DNA from: Palsa-504 sp963795795
GTDB lineage: Bacteria > Actinomycetota > Actinomycetes > Streptosporangiales > Streptosporangiaceae
Reading direction: 5' to 3'
DNA: 64,000 bases
Assembly: GCA_963795795.1 (NCBI GenBank)
Contig: CAWCJS010000006.1
Location: forward strand, 124,001-188,000
Part shown: in pieces, positions 19,593 through 27,596 of the stretch
How the letters are laid out: every line of letters begins with the position of its first letter
Numbering within the stretch: the stretch's first letter is position 1
Notes under the pieces: generated by a model
What the model saw: only the letters and a program-made list of their open reading frames with translations
Databases searched by the model: none
Told to the model about the DNA's origin: nothing
Made by a program: the position numbers and the translations under genes

Positions 19593-20409
19593 TGCCCGCA
19601 GCCGCCGGCTGCCGCCTGACCCGGCGGGAGGCAGGCTGCGAGGTGCGGGCGGCGGGGAGCCGCCGGTCCTGGATCAGGTTTTCGACGGTGATTCGCTGTA
19701 TTCGGTGCGGGCGGCGGTAGCAGCTCACGCCTCGCAGGCCGGGATGCCGGAAGGCCGCGCCAGGGATCTGGTCCTGGCGGTGCATGAGCTGGCCGCCAAT
19801 GCGGTTCGCCATGGCGCCGGGCATGGCCGGCTGCGGCTGTGGGTGACAGAGGACACGGTGCGCTGCGAGGTCACCGACGACGGCCCGCCGAAGCCGGCCG
19901 ACGGCACAGATGCGGGACCCCGGGACATGGCGCTGTGGCCCGTGGAGCCCGGCCACGCGCTGTGGCTGATCCGCCAAGTCGCTGACCAGGCCAGCTGGGA
20001 TGCTGGCCCGTCCGGTACCACCGCCACGGTGAGCTTCCGTCTGGGGCCGCCGGCGCCGTTCCGTCTCGCTCAGCGATTCCAGGACGGCTGCGCCATCCTG
20101 GCCGTTACTGGCCAGCTGGACCTGGGTTCAGCGGGTCAGTTCGCTGATGTGGCCGGTGACCTGATCACCGCGACCCCAGGCCTGCGCTTGGTCCTGGACC
20201 TGTCCGGTCTCACCATGTGGGATTCCTCCGGCCTGACCGCGCTGATTACCGTCCAGCGGCGGATCAGCCGTGACCCTGCAGCCCGGATGGTCCTGGCCGG
20301 CCTGCCAGGCCACCTCGTCCTGCGCCTGCGCGAGGCCGAGGTGGCCAGCCGGTTCACCCTGGCTGACACGAACGGTGACGCGGTGCGGATGGCCGTCCGA
20401 CCGGGATGA
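19582..20409 (+). CDS. RsbW-type ATPase fused to a STAS domain
   Basis: 275 residues. Residues ~30-155 are a GHKL ATPase (VLAVHELAANAVRHGAGHG, EVTDDGPPKPAD, HALWLIRQVADQA). Residues ~160-275 are a STAS domain (GCAILAVTGQLDLGSAGQFA, LVLDLSGLTMWDSSGLTALI) with Ser at the expected phosphorylation site. Kinase and antagonist are normally separate proteins that bind each other; here they are one chain, allowing intramolecular switching. It is co-transcribed with the MEDS-STAS gene. Confidence 0.85.
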   Translation: MTDDARSRRLPPDPAGGRLRGAGGGEPPVLDQVFDGDSLYSVRAAVAAHASQAGMPEGRARDLVLAVHELAANAVRHGAGHGRLRLWVTEDTVRCEVTDDGPPKPADGTDAGPRDMALWPVEPGHALWLIRQVADQASWDAGPSGTTATVSFRLGPPAPFRLAQRFQDGCAILAVTGQLDLGSAGQFADVAGDLITATPGLRLVLDLSGLTMWDSSGLTALITVQRRISRDPAARMVLAGLPGHLVLRLREAEVASRFTLADTNGDAVRMAVRPG

Positions 20410-20462
20410 TGCCCGACGCGGGCCAGCGGTATCAGCGTCCGGTGCAGCGCGGAAACGGAAAT

Positions 20463-20486
20463 GTTTAAGTTGCACCTGGCGGGTAG
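20463..20486 (+). promoter_or_regulatory. SigB/SigF-type promoter, exact match
   Basis: GTTT (20463-20466), 14 bases beginning AAGTT, GGGTAG (20481-20486), then CTGG. It lies 62 bases ahead of the DUF6131 gene. Confidence 0.7.
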
Positions 20487-20548
20487 CTGGCAGCCACAGG
20501 ATCGCCTGATCTCAGGGCGCTCATCCGGAAACGCTGTTAGGAGCTCCC

Positions 20549-20704
20549 TTGATCGTTCTTGGCGTCATTCTTCTCATTATCGGGTTCGTCGCACAAATCG
20601 CCATCATCTGGACGATCGGCATCGTCGTCGTAGTGGCCGGCGCGGTCCTGGCCTTGCTCGGGATGGCCGGTCACGCAGTCGGCGGCCGCAGGCACTACTT
20701 CTGA
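20549..20704 (+). CDS. DUF6131 family 51-residue membrane protein
   Basis: A short frame starting with TTG at 20549 after AGGAGCTCC. The product begins MIVLGVILLIIGFVAQIAII and ends HAVGGRRHYF, which is the DUF6131 pattern: two membrane helices and a basic Gly-Arg-Tyr tail. The family is widespread in actinomycetes and has no known role. It is preceded by an exact stress-type promoter and followed two bases later by the next membrane protein gene. Confidence 0.85.
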   Translation: MIVLGVILLIIGFVAQIAIIWTIGIVVVVAGAVLALLGMAGHAVGGRRHYF

Positions 20705-20706
20705 TC

Positions 20707-21414
20707 GTGGCACTAGGCGCGACGGCTAGTCCGCCGAACGACTGCGGGCCAGCCCGCGCCAGCGCCCTCGCGGCCGACGGCCTGGAAGTCCCCAGGCCGT
20801 TGCGGCTGCTGCTCACGGCGGGCTGGAGCCTGACCGAGTCGGTCGGACTGCCCGCGGCGGCCTACATCCTCGCCGCCTGGATCGATGGCCGCGACGCGGG
20901 CCTGGTTGCGGGACTAGCGGCCATCTGGCTCACCGCGGTCATCCGCAAGGCCGCGACCGGATCTGTGCCGAGCCTGCTGACGATTTCCGCGGCGGTGCTC
21001 ACGGTGCAGACCGGGGTCGTGCTAGCCACCGGCGAGCTCTGGCTCTTCTTGCTGCAGTTCCCGCTCGCCAACCTCTGCATGGGCGTCCTGTTCGCCCGGA
21101 CGGCCAGCGGCCCGAACCCGCTCGTGGCCCGGCTGGCGGCTGACGTGGTCGCGCTACGGCAGCCGACCGCCCATTACCCGGACCTGGACCGCTTCTTTCA
21201 GGGGGCGACCTGGTTGTGGGCGGGCATCTTCGTGCTGCTCGCGGCCGGCCTGGCGGTGCTGATGGTGACCGAGCCGACCAGTATCTTCCTGACGCTCTCG
21301 ACCGCCGCCACGGCCGTGCTGGTCGTCGCCGGAACCGGCGTGTCCACCTGGTGGTTCCTCTCGGTGCTGCGCAGGCTCGGGCTAAGGCTCCGTTTTGCCC
21401 CGAGCCGGATGTAG
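20707..21414 (+). CDS. VC0807-like integral membrane protein
   Basis: 235 residues from a GTG two bases after the DUF6131 stop, implying coupling. Five to six hydrophobic helices in the layout of VC0807/septation-protein-A-like proteins (IWLTAVIRKAATGSVPSLLT, LLQFPLANLCMGVLFARTAS, FFQGATWLWAGIFVLLAAGL). The role of the family is unclear. It could be part of the stress regulon through the upstream promoter. Confidence 0.65.
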   Translation: MALGATASPPNDCGPARASALAADGLEVPRPLRLLLTAGWSLTESVGLPAAAYILAAWIDGRDAGLVAGLAAIWLTAVIRKAATGSVPSLLTISAAVLTVQTGVVLATGELWLFLLQFPLANLCMGVLFARTASGPNPLVARLAADVVALRQPTAHYPDLDRFFQGATWLWAGIFVLLAAGLAVLMVTEPTSIFLTLSTAATAVLVVAGTGVSTWWFLSVLRRLGLRLRFAPSRM

Positions 21415-21464
21415 CCTTGGGGTCCTACATGTCCCATCCGCGAGGTTTCGCAGGAAGATTGCCC

Positions 21465-22286
21465 ATGGACGTATACGGCGGACAGACACCTATGGCCGCG
21501 TATCTGCGCGAGCACCGCGACAAGGTCGTGGGCCGATGGTGCGAGCTGGCGGTGACGGATGTCCGGGGGCGGATCTCGCCCGCGGAGTTGCGGCACGAGC
21601 TGGACGACCTGTACTCCCTGCTGCTCAGGGTGATGTCGCAGGAGGACGAGGACGCGCCCGGTGAGCTGCGGGCGGCGCTCGACGAGATGTCGCGATCCCG
21701 CGCCGTGAACGGCTTCACTCCCAGTGAGACGGCGCTGTGCGTGTTCTCGGTGAAAGACGCGGTCTACGAGCTCGTGGCGGACACCGCCGAGCTGGTGCCG
21801 GAGTTCCTCGCGTTCTCCCGCATGGTCGACAACCTCGGCCTGCGCACCTTCGAGACCTACTCGGCCATCCGGGAACAGATCATCTCCAACCAGACGACAG
21901 CCATGCTGGAGCTATCGACACCGGTGGTGCAGCTATGGGACGGCATCATCGCGGTCCCGCTGGTGGGCACGCTGGACTCGGCCCGCACTCAGCTCGTCAT
22001 GGAGAAGCTGCTCGATACCCTGCTCGCCACCGGCGCGGAACACGCCGTCATCGACATCACCGGCGTGCCGACAGTCGACACCGAAGTGGCCCAGCACCTG
22101 CTCAAGACCGTGAGCGCGGCCCGGCTGCTGGGCGCGCAGTGCACGATCTGCGGCATCCGGCCGCAGGTCGCGCAGACGATCGTGGCACTAGGCATCGAGT
22201 TCGGCGACATCGCGACGAAGGCGAACCTCGCCGACGCGCTGGCGCTAGCGCTCACCCAGGCCGGGCTGAAAGTCGTGCCGGCCTGA
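21465..22286 (+). CDS. rsbR: RsbR-type stressosome scaffold/sensor
   Basis: 273 residues from the ATG at 21465 (GGAAG upstream). The N-terminal ~150 residues are an RsbT co-antagonist sensor domain of the RsbRD helical type (MAAYLREHRDKVVGRWCELA). The C-terminal STAS domain carries the RsbR hallmarks (STPVVQLWDGIIAVPLVGTL, VIDITGVPTVDTEVAQHLLK) with the Thr in VPTVDT equivalent to a site phosphorylated by RsbT. It forms the first gene of a strict rsbR-rsbS-rsbT series with overlapping stops and starts. It acts in the cytoplasmic stressosome. Confidence 0.92.
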   Translation: MDVYGGQTPMAAYLREHRDKVVGRWCELAVTDVRGRISPAELRHELDDLYSLLLRVMSQEDEDAPGELRAALDEMSRSRAVNGFTPSETALCVFSVKDAVYELVADTAELVPEFLAFSRMVDNLGLRTFETYSAIREQIISNQTTAMLELSTPVVQLWDGIIAVPLVGTLDSARTQLVMEKLLDTLLATGAEHAVIDITGVPTVDTEVAQHLLKTVSAARLLGAQCTICGIRPQVAQTIVALGIEFGDIATKANLADALALALTQAGLKVVPA

Positions 22287-22639
22287 TGGAGCGCGTGCCG
22301 ATCGTCAAGATCGGGCGAACGCTGTTCGTGTCGATCCAGATCGACCTGGAGGACGAGAGCGTCGTGCGGCTCCAGGAGGACCTGGCCGACGCGCTGACCG
22401 CCACCCACGCGAGCGGTGTCATCATCGATATCACCGCCATGGAGATCGTCGATTCGTTCATCGGCCGGATGCTGACCATGATCGGTTCCATCTCCCGGCT
22501 GTTTGACGCTGAGACGGTCATCGTTGGCATGCGCCCGGCCGTGGCGATCACGCTGACCGAACTCGGACTGTCGCTGCGCGGGGTCCGTACCGCACTCAAC
22601 GCGGAGAAGGGGCTGGCGCTCCTGAACGGCCCGGCCTGA
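22286..22639 (+). CDS. rsbS: RsbS stressosome antagonist
   Basis: 117 residues, a lone STAS domain. The RsbT phosphorylation site is the Ser in AMEIVDSFIGRMLTMIG, identical in form to Bacillus RsbS. Start PIVKIGRTLFVSIQIDLEDE is also canonical. The ATG overlaps the rsbR stop (TGATG), and the stop overlaps the rsbT ATG in the same way. Confidence 0.95.
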   Translation: MERVPIVKIGRTLFVSIQIDLEDESVVRLQEDLADALTATHASGVIIDITAMEIVDSFIGRMLTMIGSISRLFDAETVIVGMRPAVAITLTELGLSLRGVRTALNAEKGLALLNGPA

Positions 22640-23034
22640 TGGACGAACTGCCTATCCGGTCCGGCGATGACGTGGTGCGGGTCAGGCAGCACGTCCGGGT
22701 GGCGGCGGCGGACAGCGGTCTGTCGCTGGTCGACCAGACGAAGGTGGTGACCGCCGCGAGCGAGCTGGCCCGCAACGCGCTCGTCCATGGCGGCGGCGGC
22801 ACCGCCCGCGTGGAACTCGTCAAGGCCGACAACGGGCGCAAGGGCGTCAGGATCGGCTTCACCGACGATGGACCCGGCATCGCTGACATCGGTCAGGCGC
22901 TGACCGAGGGCTGGACTACCGGCGACGGACTGGGCCTGGGCCTGTCCGGGGCCCGGCGGCTCGTCGACGAGTTCGAGCTGACTTCGCAGCCCGGCAGCGG
23001 GACCAGCGTCGTGGTCGTCAAGTGGTCACGCTGA
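22639..23034 (+). CDS. rsbT: RsbT serine/threonine kinase
   Basis: 131 residues, GHKL kinase: N-box VTAASELARNALVHGGGG, G1 FTDDGPGIAD, G2 TGDGLGLGLSGARRL. In stressosomes RsbT phosphorylates RsbS and RsbR on stress, leaves the complex and activates a downstream phosphatase (RsbU). Here that target may be the receiver-PP2C protein four genes downstream, or the GAF-PP2C gene at 14413 (inference). Confidence 0.95.
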   Translation: MDELPIRSGDDVVRVRQHVRVAAADSGLSLVDQTKVVTAASELARNALVHGGGGTARVELVKADNGRKGVRIGFTDDGPGIADIGQALTEGWTTGDGLGLGLSGARRLVDEFELTSQPGSGTSVVVVKWSR

Positions 23035-23585
23035 ACTGGCCCCTGAGTGCCCCGGCACCCGGCGACATGCGCTGGCTCCGGGTCGAGGACCCGAGCGCCA
23101 TCGCCGCGTGCCGCAGCGCGGGCGTGGCGCTGGCCGCCCGGCTCCGGTTCCCGGCTTCGCGCCTGGACGAGATCGCGCTGGCGGTCACCGAGGCCGCGTC
23201 GAACCTGCACAAGCACGCCCGCCAGGGATCCCTGCTGGTGCGCATCAGCCGCGACGCTGACCCGCCGGGCATCGAGCTCATCACCGTCGACGCGGGCCCG
23301 GGTCTGCGTGATGCCGGCGCGGCGCTGCGCGACGGTCATTCCACCGCCGGCACGCTGGGCATCGGCCTGGGCGCGATCCGGCGGCTGGCCGACTTCTACG
23401 ACCTGTATTCGGTACCCGGCCACGGCACTGTGCTGGTCGCCCGGTTCTGGCCAGCGCGGCGCGAGGTTACCGTCCGGTACGCCGGACTTACCCGGCCCAT
23501 GACCGGCGAGACCGAGTGCGGCGATAACTTCGGGGCGGCCACGACCGGCACCACGGGCGCTGGCACCACGGCGCCGGCACCGTGA
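23022..23585 (+). CDS. ATP-binding domain of an RsbX-like phosphatase, split from its PP2C part
   Basis: 187 residues. Residues 1-140 are a GHKL ATPase (EIALAVTEAASNLHKHA, VDAGPGLRDA, TLGIGLGAIRRLADF). After that comes the beginning of a PP2C/SpoIIE domain (GLTRPMTGETECGDNFG), which breaks into a Thr/Gly/Ala-rich end. In homologues the ATPase and the RsbX-like phosphatase are one polypeptide. Here the phosphatase continues in another frame in the next gene. A frameshift between ~23530 and 23580 is the simple explanation; the two frames overlap as GTGA. It overlaps rsbT by 13 bases. Confidence 0.75.
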   Translation: MVTLNWPLSAPAPGDMRWLRVEDPSAIAACRSAGVALAARLRFPASRLDEIALAVTEAASNLHKHARQGSLLVRISRDADPPGIELITVDAGPGLRDAGAALRDGHSTAGTLGIGLGAIRRLADFYDLYSVPGHGTVLVARFWPARREVTVRYAGLTRPMTGETECGDNFGAATTGTTGAGTTAPAP

Positions 23586-24067
23586 CCGGCGTGCTGTGCG
23601 ACGGGCTCGGTCACGGCCCGCTCGCGGCTGCCGCGGCCGCGGCGGCGATTGCCGCGGTGCTTGAGGACACCACGCCGGAACCCGTGGTGCTCCTTGAACG
23701 CGCGCACCGCCGGATGGGGCGTACCCGCGGCGGCGCGATCGGCATCGTCCAGGTGACCGGGACGACCGTCCGTTTCGGCGGACTGGGCAACATCACCGCG
23801 ACAATCCTGGCCGACGGCAGCCGTAAGGGCATGCTCTCGGTACCGGGCATCGCCGGACACCAGGCGCGCGCCATCCGCCAGTTCGACTACGTGGCCGGCC
23901 CGGGCGCGGCCGTCGTCTTGCACTCTGACGGCCTTAGCAGCCGCTGGGAGGTCGGCGCCCTGCCGGGTCTGGCCTCCAGGGACCCGCTGGTCATCGCGGC
24001 GGCGCTGCTAGCCGAGGCCGGGACCAGGCGCGACGACGCGAGCATCTTGGTGCTCAAGCCGTGCTGA
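23582..24067 (+). CDS. RsbX-like PP2C phosphatase, C-terminal part
   Basis: 161 residues beginning at LCDGLGHGPLAAAAAAA, the second metal-binding motif of SpoIIE/RsbX phosphatases, with later motifs VVLHSDGLSS and RDDASILVL. The first Asp motif (ECGDNFG) is encoded in the preceding frame, so this piece alone lacks one metal-ligand strand. RsbX dephosphorylates RsbS and RsbR to reset the stressosome. It is either one gene with an indel or a two-part enzyme. Confidence 0.75.
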   Translation: MTGVLCDGLGHGPLAAAAAAAAIAAVLEDTTPEPVVLLERAHRRMGRTRGGAIGIVQVTGTTVRFGGLGNITATILADGSRKGMLSVPGIAGHQARAIRQFDYVAGPGAAVVLHSDGLSSRWEVGALPGLASRDPLVIAAALLAEAGTRRDDASILVLKPC

Positions 24068-25701
24068 CCGAACTGGCCACCCTTCAGGTGCGCGACATAT
24101 CCGGGGTGCTGGCCGCCCGTCAGATCGGCCGCGAACTCGCCACCAGACTCGCGCTGGAGCCTCAGGATCAGGTCCGGGTGGCCACCGCGCTCAGCGAGAT
24201 ATGCCGCAGCGCGCTCGTCGCCGGCCGAGTCGCTGTCATCGTGTTCGGTGCCGACGAGGAGGACCTGGTATTGACCGTCACGGTCAACGGCGAACCGCCG
24301 GCGGAGGGCGTCGCCGCGGCGGCGAGGCTCATGGACAAGGTGGGCGTCAGCGGCCAGGTGGTCAGGATGACCAAGCCGCTGCCCGCCACGGTCCGGACCG
24401 ACCTGGCCGCCGTCAGCGCGCAGCTGGCCGACCTGCTTCCCCAGTCCACGCTGGATGAGCTGCGCCGGAACAACCAGGACCTGATCGGGGCGCTGGAGGA
24501 CCTCAAACGGCAGAAGGAACAGCTGCTGCTGCTCAACGCCGAACTCCAGGAAACCAACCGGGGTGTCATGGCCCTGTACACCGAGCTATCGGAGGAACTG
24601 GAGCAGACCAACCGCGGCGTGGTCGCGCTCTACGCCGAGCTGGACGAGAAATCCGAGCAGCTGCGGGCGGCGGCAGAAGCCAAGGACAGGTTCTGGGCCA
24701 ACGTCAGCCATGAGCTGCGCACGCCGCTGCACTCGATCAAGGGACTGACCCTCCTGCTGGAAGATCCCGGTTCGCCCGGAACGCTCGACACCGAGCAGCT
24801 GCACCAGGTCGAGCTCATCAGGAACTCCACCAGCACTCTGCTCGCGCTGGTCAACGACCTGCTCGACGTAGCCAAGGCGGAGTCGGGACGGCTGAGCATC
24901 GACCCGGCGATGGTCGCCCTCCCCGGAGTGCTCAGCACGCTGCGCGGGCTCGTCCGCCCGCTCGCCGATGGAAAGCCGGTGAACGTGGTGGTGAGCGCCG
25001 AGGACGCCCCCGCCAACGTCCTGACCGACGAGGCCGCGCTGACCGCCATCTTGCGCAACCTGCTGTCCAACGGGATCAAGTACACCGACAGCGGAGAGGT
25101 GCGGCTGTCCGTGCGGCGGGCCGCCGACGACACCGTCGAGTTCCGGGTGACGGACACCGGCACCGGGATCCCGCCCGCCCACCAGGAACGCGTGTTCGAG
25201 GAGTTTTATCAGGTACCCGGCCGGAGCCGGGGCGGGACGGGACTCGGCCTGCCCTACGCCCGCAGGCTCGCCGGGCTGCTCGGCGGGACGCTGACGCTGA
25301 CCAGCGAGCCCGGGGCGGGGACCACCGTGGTGCTCAGCCTGCCGGATGGCATGCCGTCAGTCGGCACGGTGCTGGTGGCGGACGACGACGCCGGATTCCG
25401 CGGGGTGCTCCGGGCGATGCTCACCGGCATCGCCAGCCGGCTCATCGAGGCCGAGGACGGCGACGCGGCGCTCGCCGCAGTGGCGGAGGACGACGTCGAC
25501 CTGGTGCTCGCCGACCTGCGGATGCCCGGCATGGACGGGGAGGCGCTGCTGGACCGGCTGCCCGCAGCTATGCCGGCGATCCTCATCACCGGCCTCGACA
25601 TCGAGCAGCCGCCGCGGGCCGCTGCCCTGCTCCGCAAGGACGAGCTGACCAGGGAGCGGCTGGCGTTCACCATCCGTCGCGTCAGCGGGGAGGCGCGATG
25701 A
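24061..25701 (+). CDS. hybrid sensor histidine kinase with RsbW-like N terminus
   Basis: 546 residues. Residues ~1-120 are a degenerate GHKL-type domain (VRVATALSEICRSALVAGRV). Residues ~125-215 form a long coiled coil with the duplicated segment EQTNRGV (LEDLKRQKEQLLLLNAELQE). HisKA follows with the phospho-His in NVSHELRTPLHSIKG, then HATPase (NLLSNGIKYTDSG, DTGTGI, GTGLGLPYARR) and a C-terminal receiver (VLVADDDAGF, LVLADLRMPGMDG). No membrane segment: a cytoplasmic kinase placed to hear the stressosome. It overlaps its neighbours on both sides. Confidence 0.9.
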   Translation: MLTELATLQVRDISGVLAARQIGRELATRLALEPQDQVRVATALSEICRSALVAGRVAVIVFGADEEDLVLTVTVNGEPPAEGVAAAARLMDKVGVSGQVVRMTKPLPATVRTDLAAVSAQLADLLPQSTLDELRRNNQDLIGALEDLKRQKEQLLLLNAELQETNRGVMALYTELSEELEQTNRGVVALYAELDEKSEQLRAAAEAKDRFWANVSHELRTPLHSIKGLTLLLEDPGSPGTLDTEQLHQVELIRNSTSTLLALVNDLLDVAKAESGRLSIDPAMVALPGVLSTLRGLVRPLADGKPVNVVVSAEDAPANVLTDEAALTAILRNLLSNGIKYTDSGEVRLSVRRAADDTVEFRVTDTGTGIPPAHQERVFEEFYQVPGRSRGGTGLGLPYARRLAGLLGGTLTLTSEPGAGTTVVLSLPDGMPSVGTVLVADDDAGFRGVLRAMLTGIASRLIEAEDGDAALAAVAEDDVDLVLADLRMPGMDGEALLDRLPAAMPAILITGLDIEQPPRAAALLRKDELTRERLAFTIRRVSGEAR

Positions 25702-27269
25702 CCGGCGCCGCAGGCTCTGTGCTGCTGGTGGACGACGACGAGGCCAAGCGCTACGTGATGGCCACCTGGCTGCGGCGCGCCGGCCACACGGTGACCGAGG
25801 TCGGTACCGGCGCCGAGGCGCTGGCCAGCGCGGGCCTGGCCGAGCTGATCCTGCTCGACGTGAACCTGCCGGACATGAGCGGCTTCGACGTCTGCCGCAC
25901 GATCAAGGGCGACACGCGGACGGCCGCGATCCCGGTTGTCCACGTCTCCGCCACCGCCATCGCGGTCGCAGACCGGGCCCACGGCCTCACCCAGGGCGCC
26001 GACGCCTACCTGATCGATCCGAGCGAACCCGAAGAGCTGCTCGCCACCGTGACGGCCATGCTGCGCTACTCCCGGGCCCGGCAGCGCGCGGAGCGGACGG
26101 CCGCGCTGCTGTCCGTCCTGGCGAGCGTGAACATGGACATCAACGCGGCCGAGACGTTCGGCGGCCTCGCCCGGGCCGCGGCCGCCGGCGCCGCGCGGGT
26201 GTTCGGCGTCCAGGCCGTCCTCCTCCTGCAGATGCCCGACGGCCAGGTCAGCAGGACTTCCGCCTCGCCGCAGCGACCTGACCCGGTGCGGCGCGGCGGT
26301 CCGCCCGCCCTGGCCGACCGCGTCGCCGCTCGCGTGCTCGGCGACCGGCAGGCCAGCGCGGTGGCGTCGCTCAGCGCGGAGGAATGGCTGCGCCTGATGC
26401 CCGACAGCACGCTGCGCGAGGACGTCTGCCTGGCCGCGGTGCGGACCAAGCCGGACCGGCCGCCGGTCGCGCTTATCGTGGCCGCGGAAGGTGCCCGCGG
26501 CGAGGAGGAAACCCAGGTCCTGCGCCAGCTCGCCCAGTCGGTCGCGCTCGCGGTCGAGGCGCTGCGTTCCTACGCCGAAGAGCACCTGATCGCCCTGACG
26601 CTGCAGCGGAGCTTCCTGCCCGCGGGGCTGCCCGAGGTGCCGGGCCTGGCCATGTCGTTCCGGTACATCCCGGCCAGCGATCAGGCCGAGGTCGGCGGCG
26701 ACTTCTACGAGGCGCTGGCCTGGCGGGATCGGCTCCTGATCGCCATCGGCGACGTGCAGGGACACTCCCTGCACGCGGCGACCGTGATGGGCGAGCTCCG
26801 GCACGCGCTGCGCGCCTTCGCCAGCGAGGGACACGCGCCGCTGGCGATCACCAGCCTGGTCAACGACGTGCTGCGCCGCTACCACCCGGGCGTCATCGCC
26901 TCGTTGTGCCTGGTGCTGCTCGACCCGGCCACCGGCGAGCTCGAGATCGTGAACTGCGGCCACATCCCGTTGCTGCTCATCGAGGCTCCCCGCGCCGAGT
27001 ACCGGGGCGAGGGCGGCCTGATCCTCGGGCTGCCCTGGCACGAGGCCCACACCGAGACCGCAGTCCTGCCCGTCGGAGGCACCGCGCTGCTGATCACCGA
27101 CGGGCTGGTCGAGGACCGCGACACCCTCCTCGAAGACAACCTGGAAGCACTGCGCGCCGCGGCGCTGGAGGCGGCCTCGGCGGACGTCGAGGCGTTCAGC
27201 AACCACCTGATGTCCGTCTTCGGCTCCCGCCGGGACGACGTGGCGATGATAACGGTGCGCCGGCTCTAG
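25698..27269 (+). CDS. receiver-GAF-PP2C (RsbU/RsbP-like) phosphatase
   Basis: 523 residues. The receiver domain (SVLLVDDDEAKRY, LILLDVNLPDMSGFD) keeps the phospho-Asp, but the usual Lys is replaced (YLIDPSEPEELL). A GAF-like segment occupies ~130-290. The PP2C domain has its metal residues in EVGGDFYEAL, GDVQGHSLHAA, LLITDGLVED and RDDVAMI. It is the output phosphatase of the stressosome operon, probably phosphorylated by the adjacent hybrid kinase. Start overlaps the kinase stop (ATGA). Its TAG stop shares the palindrome CTAG with the convergent STAS gene. Confidence 0.92.
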   Translation: MTGAAGSVLLVDDDEAKRYVMATWLRRAGHTVTEVGTGAEALASAGLAELILLDVNLPDMSGFDVCRTIKGDTRTAAIPVVHVSATAIAVADRAHGLTQGADAYLIDPSEPEELLATVTAMLRYSRARQRAERTAALLSVLASVNMDINAAETFGGLARAAAAGAARVFGVQAVLLLQMPDGQVSRTSASPQRPDPVRRGGPPALADRVAARVLGDRQASAVASLSAEEWLRLMPDSTLREDVCLAAVRTKPDRPPVALIVAAEGARGEEETQVLRQLAQSVALAVEALRSYAEEHLIALTLQRSFLPAGLPEVPGLAMSFRYIPASDQAEVGGDFYEALAWRDRLLIAIGDVQGHSLHAATVMGELRHALRAFASEGHAPLAITSLVNDVLRRYHPGVIASLCLVLLDPATGELEIVNCGHIPLLLIEAPRAEYRGEGGLILGLPWHEAHTETAVLPVGGTALLITDGLVEDRDTLLEDNLEALRAAALEAASADVEAFSNHLMSVFGSRRDDVAMITVRRL

Positions 27270-27596
27270 CCCGCGATCGCCTCGTCGAGCCCCGGGTAGA
27301 CGTTCAGCACCCGGCCGAGGCCGGTCAGCTCGAGCACCCTGCGCACCGATCCGCCCCGTGGTACCGCCAGCCGGAGCTGCGCACCGCGCACCCCGGCCTC
27401 CTCATGCGCCTGGACCAGGGCGCGGACGCCGGACGTGTCGCAGAAGGACGTGGCGGTCAGGTCGGCGATCACCACGGGGCACGCCAGGAGCCAGCGCCGC
27501 CGCGAGCAAGCCGAAGGCCAGCTCGGAGTTCGTCACGTCGATCTCGGCCGGAAGCACCACGACTGCTGGCGTTGCCTCGGCTATCTGGTCCGTCAT
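27266..27596 (-). pseudogene. STAS-domain antagonist with a frameshift
   Basis: The first frame from the ATG at 27596 gives VVVLPAEIDVTNSELAFGLL and then loses homology. The second frame continues with VVIADLTATSFCDTSGVRAL, the phospho-acceptor strand, and ends LNVYPGLDEAIAG. The join is at a run of four G on the plus strand (27476-27479; C4 in the gene). Removal of one base restores a ~110-residue antagonist. The start overlaps the stop of the MEDS-ATPase gene (TGATG). Confidence 0.8.

Noticed and set aside
25254..27206. 650-residue open frame on the minus strand
   Set aside because: Antisense to the receiver-PP2C gene, which has clear catalytic motifs on the plus strand.
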